This document shows positions 32,725 through 38,185 of a stretch of DNA of 38,185 bases, piece by piece. How positions within the stretch are numbered: the stretch's first letter is position 1; the number at the start of each line of letters is the position of its first letter. This DNA comes from Prevotella sp. GTDB lineage: Bacteria; Bacteroidota; Bacteroidia; Bacteroidales; Bacteroidaceae. The position numbers and the translations under genes are program-made. The notes under the pieces are model-generated. The model did not search any database and had not been told where the DNA came from. It saw nothing but the letters and a program-made list of their open reading frames with translations. Where the stretch lies: positions 1-38,185 of the forward strand of contig JAFSNR010000203.1 in the NCBI GenBank assembly GCA_017443345.1, written 5' to 3'.

Positions 32725-32780
32725 ATTTCCCCTTTTCTCATACTATAAGAGTAGAAAGTCGAACAAAAAACATCTTGAAT

Positions 32781-32951
32781 ATGGCAAACAAAATCTACTT
32801 CACCGCTGACCTCCATTCCCTCACCCACATTTATGCTGAGCCTGTCGAAGCACAAAGGCCTGCCTACCATTTCCGTAAGCAGACCTTCACCGTAATGATC
32901 AGGCCCATCAGGCCGATGAGTATCCAAAACCGACGCCGAGCCGAGTGTTAG
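32781..32951 (+). pseudogene. Possible 5' remnant of a metallophosphoesterase gene
   Basis: The start MANKIYFTADLH matches the first strand and the metal-binding D-x-H of calcineurin-type phosphoesterases (usually KIYFTADLHFGH). After about 14 residues the similarity ends, and a TGAGCCTGTCGA element (32837-32848) follows in the same frame; the frame closes at 57 residues. I read it as a decayed gene start. The short match means this could be coincidence. Confidence 0.35.
32837..32848. repeat. TGAGCCTGTCGA element, copy 1
   Basis: The 12 bases TGAGCCTGTCGA occur here and again at 35709-35720 inside an M15 peptidase gene. It resembles short REP-like dispersed motifs. Both copies follow the N-terminus of a reading frame. 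Confidence 0.4.
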
Positions 32952-32955
32952 TGTC

Positions 32956-33147
32956 GTGCTCGCACGAGCACTACCGAGGCGAGAACCGATGGAGCAGCGA
33001 GAGGAGAGCGGAGCTCGCTCTGGCTTTCCCGAGTCACGACAGAGGTCGACCATCGGTCAAGGCTTGGTGAGGGTGGATGTTTCTTTTAGTTCTTTTCTTT
33101 GCGCCAAAGAAAAGGACATTACCTTTTGCTCCTTTTTCAAAAAGGAG
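32956..33147. other. Hairpin-rich non-coding stretch
   Basis: Several perfect stems in a row: GTGCTCG/CGAGCAC (32956-32971), ACCGATGG (32985-32992) with CCATCGGT (33050-33057) enclosing AGAGCG/CGCTCT (33005-33021), CTTTTCTTTG/CAAAGAAAAG (33092-33114) and CTCCTTTTT/AAAAAGGAG (33129-33147). No gene fits this region on either strand. It may be a structured RNA, a mobile repeat or debris at the edge of the accessory island. Confidence 0.45.
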
Positions 33148-33158
33148 AAACAAAAAAA

Positions 33159-33189
33159 GGGAACCAATGCATTCACTGCATCAGTTCCC
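33159..33189 (-). terminator. Terminator of the DUF6266 gene
   Basis: GGGAAC...GTTCCC with an inner TGCA-rich stem, followed on the minus strand by a run of seven T (33152-33158). It lies about 28 bases after the DUF6266 stop. Confidence 0.85.
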
Positions 33190-33216
33190 TCCCGTCAATG
33201 ACCATTGACCACCGGC

Positions 33217-34281
33217 CTAATGGTCACTTCCCCCCGGCTCATCATCGCCGCCACCGTCACCGCCGGTGTTGCCACCCGTGTTCTGCCCGCCGGTATTGTC
33301 ACCGCCTCCCGAAGGAGTCTCCGACCCCGAGCCACCGCTCGAAGAGCCGCCACCGCTAGTTCCGCTACCCTGGCTAGTCTGGCCAGAAATACTCGCCAGC
33401 GTCTCCGGCTTCAGATACGCCACGCTCACGTTGATACCACCATAACTATCCGCACTCGCCTTCATCGCCGCGTACGTCTGATACTGCGCCAGCACATCGC
33501 TCACCACCGTCATCTGCTGCGAGCTCACCTTGATGCTACCCGAGTCCTTCTCGCGGCTATGCACCCATACGCCGCCCGCATTCACCAGCGCCTGGCCCAT
33601 ACCCAGCACATAACCATTAACCATGAACCCTTCACCATTAACCGAACTGAACCCTACCGCACTCACCACGCTCCACAGCGCATTCTCGTTCGTAGTGTCC
33701 AGCACCACCTTCTCCGCCGTCAGCGTCGCTCTCGGTGTTCCCGCCGAGTCCACGCGCTGCACACCGTAGAACCACGTCAGCTGGTCGCCGTCCTCCCACT
33801 CCGCGTTGTTCTGCAGAATAGCCAGCGTCAGGTCCGCCACCGTTGTCTCCGCGTCAATCACCAGCCCGCCCAGCTTCAGATCACTAACCATGAACCCTGA
33901 ACCATTCACCGTATTCTCTATCGGCACCAGACTGCCACTGCTGATGTAGCTCTCCGCCAGCACGCAGGCCCCAGCCACCCTCATGCTCTTCGTGATGTAC
34001 ACCGGGTTCTTGTCGTAGTTCGACGCCACAAAGCAGTTATACTCGCTCAGCCCCGCCTTCTTACCTTCCCACGCCAGCTTCAGCTTACCCTGATACAGCT
34101 TGAAGTTCGCGCTCATGTTCGCCAGCTGGCACCGCATGTTCGCCTGTCGTTCACTGCGTCGCGCGTTCGCCGTCTTCTTCGGAGCCCGAGCCAGAATCGT
34201 CCCGTGCGCCGTCTGTCTTGTCACAAACTGGTCAGTCAGCTTACCACTGGTCTGACTCAGAAAATCAGTTGTCTTTGCCAT
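33217..34281 (-). CDS. DUF6266 family protein with Gly-rich tail
   Basis: A 354-residue protein. Residues 1-100 carry a basic, conserved-looking N-terminal part (MAKTTDFLSQTSGKLTDQFV, RRSERQANMRCQLANMSANF, NCFVASNYDKNPVYITK) that I associate with DUF6266, a Bacteroidota family often near M15 peptidases. A beta-rich middle follows, then a low-complexity tail of about 50 residues made of Gly, Ser, Thr and Asp. There is no signal peptide. Two in-frame heptamer arrays encode nearly the same peptide twice: VNGSGFMV at about 123-132 and VNGEGFMV at about 211-224. The start at 34281 is preferred over 34350 because it gives the family N-terminus. Function unknown; the context suggests a phage-derived module. 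Confidence 0.75.
   Translation of the reverse strand: MAKTTDFLSQTSGKLTDQFVTRQTAHGTILARAPKKTANARRSERQANMRCQLANMSANFKLYQGKLKLAWEGKKAGLSEYNCFVASNYDKNPVYITKSMRVAGACVLAESYISSGSLVPIENTVNGSGFMVSDLKLGGLVIDAETTVADLTLAILQNNAEWEDGDQLTWFYGVQRVDSAGTPRATLTAEKVVLDTTNENALWSVVSAVGFSSVNGEGFMVNGYVLGMGQALVNAGGVWVHSREKDSGSIKVSSQQMTVVSDVLAQYQTYAAMKASADSYGGINVSVAYLKPETLASISGQTSQGSGTSGGGSSSGGSGSETPSGGGDNTGGQNTGGNTGGDGGGDDEPGGSDH
33611..33652. repeat. Heptamer array 1 inside the DUF6266 gene
   Basis: TAACCAT, TAACCAT, GAACCCT, TCACCAT, TAACCGA, ACTGAAC, exact period of 7 over six units, in frame. Confidence 0.9.
33885..33912. repeat. Heptamer array 2 inside the DUF6266 gene
   Basis: TAACCAT, GAACCCT, GAACCAT, TCACCGT, exact period of 7, in frame. 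It has the same unit type as the array at 33611-33652, 274 bases away, so one may derive from the other. Confidence 0.85.
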
Positions 34282-34391
34282 AATCTTTTTTCCTTTCTTT
34301 AATTTAAATGAATAATTCTTGTTTATCTTTCTCCCCGCCCACCCGTACACATTAAATAATATAAGGCATCGTCCCGCCTTGCCAAAACATA

Positions 34392-34421
34392 AAAATAATC
34401 GGCGGTTTCTGCGATTATTTT
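34392..34421. terminator. Terminator downstream of the lysis-like genes
   Basis: AAAATAATCG pairs with CGATTATTTT around a ten-base loop, with A and T runs on both sides, so it can act on either strand. Two more perfect hairpins follow at 34428-34452 (CCTCT-GCCAA/TTGGC-AGAGG) and 34473-34494 (CCCTTCTT/AAGAAGGG). Confidence 0.65.
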
Positions 34422-34521
34422 TTTAAGCCTCTTGCCAACGATTGGCGAGAGGTTTGGTGAGTGGTTCGAGGTCCCTTCTTAAGGACAAGAAGGGATGAGG
34501 GATGTTGGTGAAAATGGGGTT

Positions 34522-34992
34522 TTAGGGTCGCCCCCTAATCCTCACTACGATCATCAAGACGATAACCGCCACGATAATCCAGAATATCCATTTGAGTCCT
34601 TGAACTATAGCGTTCTTCGAACTCTTTGGATTAGTGCCATTCGTGAAATTCGTGGTCGTCGATACCGAATCCCTCTTTTCGATGAATACCGTATCTCTCA
34701 CCACTCTTACCATTTCACTCCTGTCATTCACCTGAGCGCGGTCGCGAATGCGATCCCGCTCCGTCACCTGCGCCACCTTCAGCGTATCACCTGTCTCGTT
34801 ACGGTCAACAGTAATGGTGGTCGTTTCCATGATGGTGTCATGTACTTCGACCACCACCTTCTCAACCTTTACCGAGTCCTTCGTCACTCTTGAATCCAGC
34901 ACCCTGAAACTTGAAACTGCAGCTTCTCTGCTACTAGAGCACGCTGATACGATTAGCGCACCCAGCGCAATAACAAGCATTCTTCTTAACAT
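34522..34992 (-). CDS. Lipoprotein with C-terminal membrane helix (unimolecular-spanin-like)
   Basis: A 156-residue protein with a lipobox ending at Cys18 (LIVSAC), a beta-strand-rich, alternating Val/Thr/Asp middle (VKVEKVVVEVHDTIMETTTI), and a C-terminal membrane helix (about 132-150, WIFWIIVAVIVLMIVV) followed by Arg. Lipid anchor at one end and inner-membrane helix at the other is the architecture of phage u-spanins such as T1 gp11, which join the two membranes for the last step of lysis. The gene overlaps the end of the upstream coiled-coil gene by 59 bases. A heptamer array encodes residues about 24-35. Spanin function is inferred from layout only. Confidence 0.65.
   Translation of the reverse strand: MLRRMLVIALGALIVSACSSSREAAVSSFRVLDSRVTKDSVKVEKVVVEVHDTIMETTTITVDRNETGDTLKVAQVTERDRIRDRAQVNDRSEMVRVVRDTVFIEKRDSVSTTTNFTNGTNPKSSKNAIVQGLKWIFWIIVAVIVLMIVVRIRGRP
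34888..34922. repeat. Heptamer array inside the spanin-like gene
   Basis: TCTTGAA, TCCAGCA, CCCTGAA, ACTTGAA, ACTGCAG, period 7, in frame, just behind the lipoprotein cleavage site. Confidence 0.75.
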
Positions 34993-35239
34993 TTTCCAGT
35001 TCCTCCGAAATTCGTTGCACTTTCTCTCTCAACTCACGTACATCCTCCTTAAGAGGTTCGGCCACATGCGTTTCCCAATCAACGACAAACTTCTCGGCCA
35101 GCTCCATGTCCTTCTGGCGGATGTCCGCCTTCAGGCTCTCAATCTCCTGCTTGTGCTTCTTGCGGTCAATCACCCACCCGCATCCGCCCAGCATTGTTAT
35201 CACCGCCAGGATGATACTAGTCAAATCAATTCCCATCAT
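34934..35239 (-). CDS. Membrane-anchored coiled-coil protein of the lysis-like cassette
   Basis: A 101-residue protein with one N-terminal membrane segment (about 5-23, LTSIILAVITMLGGCGWVI), then a basic patch and a long charged heptad-type helix (KQEIESLKADIRQKDMELAE, LREKVQRISEELENV), ending with a Cys-rich tip (ACYCAGCA). One N-terminal helix plus coiled coil is the layout of Rz-type inner-membrane spanins and of some holin-like proteins. Start at 35239 or the adjacent ATG at 35236. It overlaps the lipoprotein gene, recalling the nested Rz/Rz1 pairs of phages. Function is inferred. Confidence 0.6.
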   Translation of the reverse strand: MMGIDLTSIILAVITMLGGCGWVIDRKKHKQEIESLKADIRQKDMELAEKFVVDWETHVAEPLKEDVRELREKVQRISEELENVKKNACYCAGCANRISVL

Positions 35240-35276
35240 AATTTTTCCCTTTCTTATTTTTATTGTTTATACTATT

Positions 35277-35765
35277 CTATTCACTCATCAGCTGCGCCAT
35301 ATCAAGTCTGCTCAACCTCAGATATCCCTTCCTTCCAGCAACCTTCTTCAAGATTTCCTTCCGGTTGCCTCCTTGGCGTTTCCAACTCACATGGATCCAC
35401 CTCGGTTCTATACCCGTACTTGGCACATCCTCCAAAATCATCTGGTCCCATTGACCATTCTTCACGATAGCCCTCACTATTTCCAGATTCTCCAGAGCTA
35501 GGTCGTTACCTCTCAGTCCTACCGCAGCGATGTCTGCTGCCGCCGATCCACCTTGACATAAATGCTGGCTCTGGCTGGCTCCACCCACTTCACGGTTGTG
35601 CTTCTCACATCTGTATCCTGAGTTCACCTTAATCGGTTCCCCATATCGCTCCCTCGCCGGATCCAGCACGTTTTCTACTAGCGCCCGGATGTTCTCAACC
35701 GCCTGTGGTGAGCCTGTCGAGCCGCAACATCGGCAGCGGAACTCCTCCATTTTAAACCTCGTCAT
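35277..35765 (-). CDS. M15-type peptidase (endolysin-like), slightly altered metal motif
   Basis: A 162-residue protein of the D,D/L,D-carboxypeptidase-like M15 family that cuts peptidoglycan cross-links. AAAGGAGG precedes the ATG. Visible motifs: VNSGYRCEKHNREVGGASQS, the first zinc His at 68 (SQH), Asp78 (AAADI), and the last His at 125 (RWIHVSW). The H-to-D spacing is ten residues instead of the usual seven because CQG has been inserted. A Cys-rich N-terminus (FRCRCCG) fits the Bacteroidota M15 type, and a TGAGCCTGTCGA element at 35709-35720 encodes part of the loop after it. No signal peptide is present, so release would need a holin or other route. Confidence 0.8.
   Translation of the reverse strand: MTRFKMEEFRCRCCGSTGSPQAVENIRALVENVLDPARERYGEPIKVNSGYRCEKHNREVGGASQSQHLCQGGSAAADIAAVGLRGNDLALENLEIVRAIVKNGQWDQMILEDVPSTGIEPRWIHVSWKRQGGNRKEILKKVAGRKGYLRLSRLDMAQLMSE
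35709..35720. repeat. TGAGCCTGTCGA element, copy 2
   Basis: Identical 12 bases to those at 32837-32848, here in frame inside the M15 peptidase gene, replacing the usual loop after the CRCCG motif. Confidence 0.4.
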
Positions 35766-35779
35766 ACTATCCTCCTTTT

Positions 35780-36202
35780 TTAACGTTTTACTTCTTTCCT
35801 GTTACCACCCTGACGTTTGTACGACACACGCACATACGTCGGGTACACTATCAGTTCATCATACTTGCCAAGTTCTTCGATAACCCTCGCCAAATCCAGA
35901 ACCGTGAATCCAGAATCTTGAACCGGAGCTATTTCAACCGCCTCGCCCTTAACAGCCGGGCTGTCGTTCGACCCGCCTTGTCGGCGGTTTTCCAATGGGC
36001 ATCTGAATCCAGATAACACCACGATCTCATTACCCAGTTTCTCACACACAGGTTCCAGCACCTCAGTCACCAGAGCCTCCATATTCTCTTCAATCCCATT
36101 CGGCAACTTCTTCACAGCCTGTGTCAGGCGGCACTCCTTACAGCGATCCTCCTTCCGTTCACGGTAGCAGCGAATCACCTCTTCTTTAGTGAAATACTTC
36201 AT
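35780..36202 (-). CDS. M15-like protein lacking all zinc ligands
   Basis: A 140-residue paralogue of the gene at 35277, from the ATG at 36202 that follows AAAGGAGG. The frame is kept (VVLSGFRCPLENRRQGGSND, then the shared C-terminal KRQGGNRKEV), but the zinc ligands are changed: the SxH His is Ala83, the Asp is Glu90, and the final His is Arg125. It should therefore not bind zinc in the normal way. It also has a Cys-rich segment near the N-terminus (CKEC). Residues about 94-103 (PVQDSGFTVL) come from an in-frame heptamer array. It may be a regulator, a binding domain or a decaying copy; the clean frame and good ribosome site argue for retention. Confidence 0.7.
   Translation of the reverse strand: MKYFTKEEVIRCYRERKEDRCKECRLTQAVKKLPNGIEENMEALVTEVLEPVCEKLGNEIVVLSGFRCPLENRRQGGSNDSPAVKGEAVEIAPVQDSGFTVLDLARVIEELGKYDELIVYPTYVRVSYKRQGGNRKEVKR
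35895..35922. repeat. Heptamer array inside the zinc-less M15-like gene
   Basis: TCCAGAA, CCGTGAA, TCCAGAA, TCTTGAA, exact period of 7, in frame. Confidence 0.8.
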
Positions 36203-36227
36203 TATCCCGTCCTCCTTTCCTATCAAA

Positions 36228-36404
36228 TTAGATCTTCATACTTCTCATTCTCTTTCTCCAAATGTCAAGATAGTCAGTTTTCACAGGCATCTTAAACATG
36301 TTCATGAGCCTTGGGGGCGTCTTCTTTCTCTTCTTACCTGTCAGATAAGTTTGCTCGCTTTCACGAGGCATATCAGCTTTCACTGCAAACACCTTTCTCA
36401 TCAT
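36228..36404 (-). CDS. Small basic protein of 58 residues
   Basis: The frame opens with ATGATG at 36399-36404 and closes at 36228, giving a very basic protein (MMRKVFAVKADMPRESEQTY at the start, then TGKKRKKTPPR, ending IWRKRMRSMKI). It fills the gap between the zinc-less M15-like gene and a terminator and lies on the same strand, 25 bases upstream of the next start. The ribosome site is weak. I do not recognise it; size and charge fit a small DNA- or RNA-binding or phage accessory protein. Confidence 0.4.
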   Translation of the reverse strand: MMRKVFAVKADMPRESEQTYLTGKKRKKTPPRLMNMFKMPVKTDYLDIWRKRMRSMKI

Positions 36405-36519
36405 TCAAATCTCACTTCATTATTAATTGTTATCCTGAAAACATCTTCACCATTATATTCTCCCACTTTTCCAGAAAGTCACTCTCATCCTCCATTGTTT
36501 TTCGTCATGGTGCAAAAAA

Positions 36520-36543
36520 AACTCGCACATTTCTGTGCGAGTT
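36520..36543 (-). terminator. Intrinsic terminator behind the 36578-37895 genes
   Basis: AACTCGCACA and TGTGCGAGTT form a perfect ten-base stem with a four-base loop, followed on the minus strand by seven T. It splits the island into two transcripts; no obvious promoter for the downstream one was found. Confidence 0.9.
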
Positions 36544-36577
36544 CAACAAATTCTGTGGTTGTCATGCTATGACGACC

Positions 36578-37069
36578 TTACACTTTCGGTCCCTTCGGTC
36601 GTTTGCCCCCTTTTAGCCCTTTACGTTCCTTAAACGCCTTCACTTCAGCCAAATTCACCACAGCGATTCCTCTTTTCTTTCCTTTCCCAACCTTCGGAAC
36701 AGTCGCAATCTTACTGCCAGTTCCACCTACAAGATCACTCATAATCAGTTTTTCTGCAGTCCCATAGGTCGATACGACCTGTCCGCTACCTGTCATTTGC
36801 GAACTCTTCCTTATTCTCCAGCCCATCACTCTGCCTTTTTCGACAGCTTTCCGGGCTGCAGCTGCGGCCTTTACTGCTACTGCTTTTTCTACTTTCACTT
36901 CATCTACACCACTCCTAGCCAAGATTTCATCGGCCTTCTGATTATACTCTTCTATCCGCTTCATCATCCTTTCCAAGTGAGCCTCACGGGTTGTACCCCA
37001 CGCAGCGTACAGCTCCTGCGTGCTTAAGTCCTCAACTTTCGTTTTGTTGCTTTTACCTTTACGTACCAT
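36578..37069 (-). CDS. Basic hypothetical protein
   Basis: A 163-residue soluble, strongly basic protein. Residues 1-75 are helical and charged (EDLSTQELYAAWGTTREAHL, MMKRIEEYNQKADEILARSG); the C-terminal half has Lys/Gly-rich stretches (GKGKKRGIAVVNL, ERKGLKGGKRPKGPKV) as in nucleic-acid-binding tails. No known domain is recognised. It starts four bases after the stop of the sigma-like gene, so the two are co-transcribed and end at the terminator at 36520. Confidence 0.65.
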   Translation of the reverse strand: MVRKGKSNKTKVEDLSTQELYAAWGTTREAHLERMMKRIEEYNQKADEILARSGVDEVKVEKAVAVKAAAAARKAVEKGRVMGWRIRKSSQMTGSGQVVSTYGTAEKLIMSDLVGGTGSKIATVPKVGKGKKRGIAVVNLAEVKAFKERKGLKGGKRPKGPKV

Positions 37070-37073
37070 TTTG

Positions 37074-37895
37074 CTATTTTTTATTAATTATTTTCTTTAA
37101 AACATTTATCATCTTTCTTGCTTCACCGCGTTTCAGGCCCAAACTGTCACGAACTTCCTTAAGCTTCTTGCTCTCGCCTACAGTTTGAACATATTCCCGA
37201 AGCCGTTGATTGCCTTCTTTCCCTTCAGCTGCCTGACAAATCGTTTCCCATAATTCTTGTTTTGATTCTGGTTCGTTCAGACCCGCCGTCATTTTCACCA
37301 CCACAGCAGTTTCTTTCTTAGTCAGGGTATCATCAATCGCGTTTATCGTTTCTTCCGTGTCTATAGCGAGAACCTCGAGTTCATCATTGGCAGGCAGAGT
37401 CTCATGTAAACCCAATTCATTGCCATCATCCTCGCGGACCTTGAATTCCGTATCCTTGTCCAGATGACCGTCTTGGCTGCCTAGCCATTCCACATCCATA
37501 CTCACGGGAATACTGTTGTAGCCATGTTTCTTTTCACCCTTTTTCTGCGTCGCGTATTTCTCCGCTTCTTTCGGAATAACACTATTGGCTATCATGATTA
37601 ACTGTTCTTTCAAAGAATATTTTTCGGATTGCCATATCCAAGAACCGTCGTACAGTTTTTCTACCACCATATCCTCATAGTGGTATAAAGCATCACCCCC
37701 TAGCCGATATGAAGTGTGAGCGCCATATTTGGTATAACCTCCCATCATGACCTTTTTGCCATCTTTCAGTTCTACCAGTTTGCCATGAAGGAGGTTTGAT
37801 ATAATTCTTAGTAATCCGTCCAATGCCTCCTTCCATTCATCAGACTTTACGCGTTTTAAGCGTTCCAACTGCTGCTCTAATAAGTTTCCTTCCAT
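37074..37895 (-). CDS. Sigma-like or helix-turn-helix regulatory protein
   Basis: A 273-residue soluble protein. The part at about 65-110 (ALYHYEDMVVEKLYDGSWIW, YSLKEQLIMIANSVIPKEAE) resembles the sigma-factor-like proteins found in Bacteroidota mobile islands (pattern 'KLYxGxWxW...YSLxEQLxxIAxSxI'). A long acidic middle follows, and the C-terminal 60 residues are a helical, basic segment (LREYVQTVGESKKLKEVRDS, LKRGEARKMINVLKKI) that could form a DNA-binding helix-turn-helix. It begins the island on the minus strand and may control it. The family call is from memory and tentative. Confidence 0.55.
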   Translation of the reverse strand: MEGNLLEQQLERLKRVKSDEWKEALDGLLRIISNLLHGKLVELKDGKKVMMGGYTKYGAHTSYRLGGDALYHYEDMVVEKLYDGSWIWQSEKYSLKEQLIMIANSVIPKEAEKYATQKKGEKKHGYNSIPVSMDVEWLGSQDGHLDKDTEFKVREDDGNELGLHETLPANDELEVLAIDTEETINAIDDTLTKKETAVVVKMTAGLNEPESKQELWETICQAAEGKEGNQRLREYVQTVGESKKLKEVRDSLGLKRGEARKMINVLKKIINKK

Positions 37896-37918
37896 AAGTC
37901 ATCATTTTTAAAATGGTT

Positions 37919-37926
37919 CAAATATA
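37919..37926 (-). promoter_or_regulatory. -7 box of the island's first gene
   Basis: On the minus strand: TATATTTG, fitting TAnnTTTG, 24 bases before the start at 37895. No clear -33 box. Confidence 0.5.
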
Positions 37927-37929
37927 CCT

Positions 37930-38185
37930 TTTTTCACTTATATCTTCTCCCACTTTTTTAGTAATTGACCTGACTTATCGAATTATTTAACATATTTTAA
38001 TACAAATCAACAAAAAAAAGAGCGGCAGTTTGTGGTTTTTGCTGTACCTAAAATCCGCAACTATCATCCAATACACGATTAAGGGTAGATTTATGAGTCG
38101 TTAGTAGCAGCTTTCAGTAAAAAGCAACAGCACAACATCAATATGTAGCCACCATCCCCTTACCCCACGATGCGACTTGAGGTAA
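37930..38185. other. Gene-free end of the window
   Basis: No gene, RNA or ordered repeat could be supported in these 256 bases. All frames are interrupted. The stretch could contain an island boundary, but no attachment site or integrase is visible. Confidence 0.4.

Noticed and set aside
32712-33053. Minus-strand open frame of 113 codons across the hairpin-rich region
   Set aside because: Its sequence (Arg/Ser/Pro-rich, with no ribosome site) follows the inverted repeats and overlaps the phosphoesterase remnant on the other strand; no protein-like pattern.
36430-36495. Minus-strand frame of 21 residues (MEDESDFLEKWENIMVKMFS) between the terminator at 36520 and the 58-residue gene
   Set aside because: Too short to judge and without a clear ribosome site; it could be a leader peptide of the downstream genes, but nothing supports it beyond an ATG and a stop.
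37930-38185. Possible attachment site or integrase end at the right edge
   Set aside because: No direct repeat, tRNA gene or recombinase sequence could be seen, so an island boundary here is speculation.
1-38185. CRISPR arrays, rRNA and tRNA genes, known riboswitches
   Set aside because: No spaced direct repeats of CRISPR type, no tRNA-like cloverleaf and no recognised riboswitch core were found; the heptamer arrays have no spacers and are not CRISPR.

Overview
The window looks like a chromosome segment of a Bacteroidales bacterium, most likely Prevotella/Segatella-like. Supporting this are Bacteroidota-type promoters (a TAnnTTTG -7 box, often with TTTG about 19-21 bases upstream), weak or absent Shine-Dalgarno sites on most genes, and typical content: BspA-type and InlB-type secreted repeat proteins, a fimbrillin-family lipoprotein, GH97, a long HflX, DUF4954, DUF6266 and M15 peptidases. 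This assignment is inference from gene content; there is no rRNA gene in the window.

Layout. 1-4980 (minus): a tight operon of four secreted repeat proteins that share signal-peptide DNA. 5134-5822 (minus): a two-gene hypothetical cassette. 5980-6345: a broken leucine-rich-repeat surface protein. 6472-11498 (minus): a five-gene envelope operon (M28 aminopeptidase, membrane protein, calycin-like lipoprotein, TonB-dependent receptor, small lipoprotein), possibly for iron/heme uptake. 11680-14256 (plus): clpB. 14277-23589 (minus): hflX, DUF4954, M16 peptidase, class I fumarase, M6 metalloprotease. 23734-26537 (plus): nagB and a GH97 glycosidase. 26607-29642 (minus): a membrane nucleotide-sugar dehydratase and a fimbrillin-family lipoprotein. 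29960-30090 (plus): a candidate small RNA. 30118-32596 (minus): a stress operon of superoxide dismutase fragment, bcp, AlkD-like gene and cation-efflux gene. 32640-33190: a gene-poor, hairpin-rich stretch with a gene remnant. 33217-37895 (minus): a phage-lysis-like accessory island with DUF6266, a lipoprotein with spanin-like architecture, a coiled-coil membrane protein, two M15-type proteins (one lacking its zinc ligands), small ORFs and a sigma-like regulator.

The most unusual signal cuts across all of this: short arrays of degenerate tandem repeats with an exact period of 7 bases (8 in two places), each array with a different unit. At least twelve arrays lie between about 9.3 and 36 kb. 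Some fill the spacer between co-transcribed genes and supply the stop codon of the upstream gene. Others sit in frame inside coding regions (clpB, hflX, GH97, DUF6266, the spanin-like gene, an M15-like gene, and two signal peptides). In clpB two opposing arrays form a long imperfect hairpin. I do not know a described element class in this group that explains them; they are the best candidate here for something undescribed.
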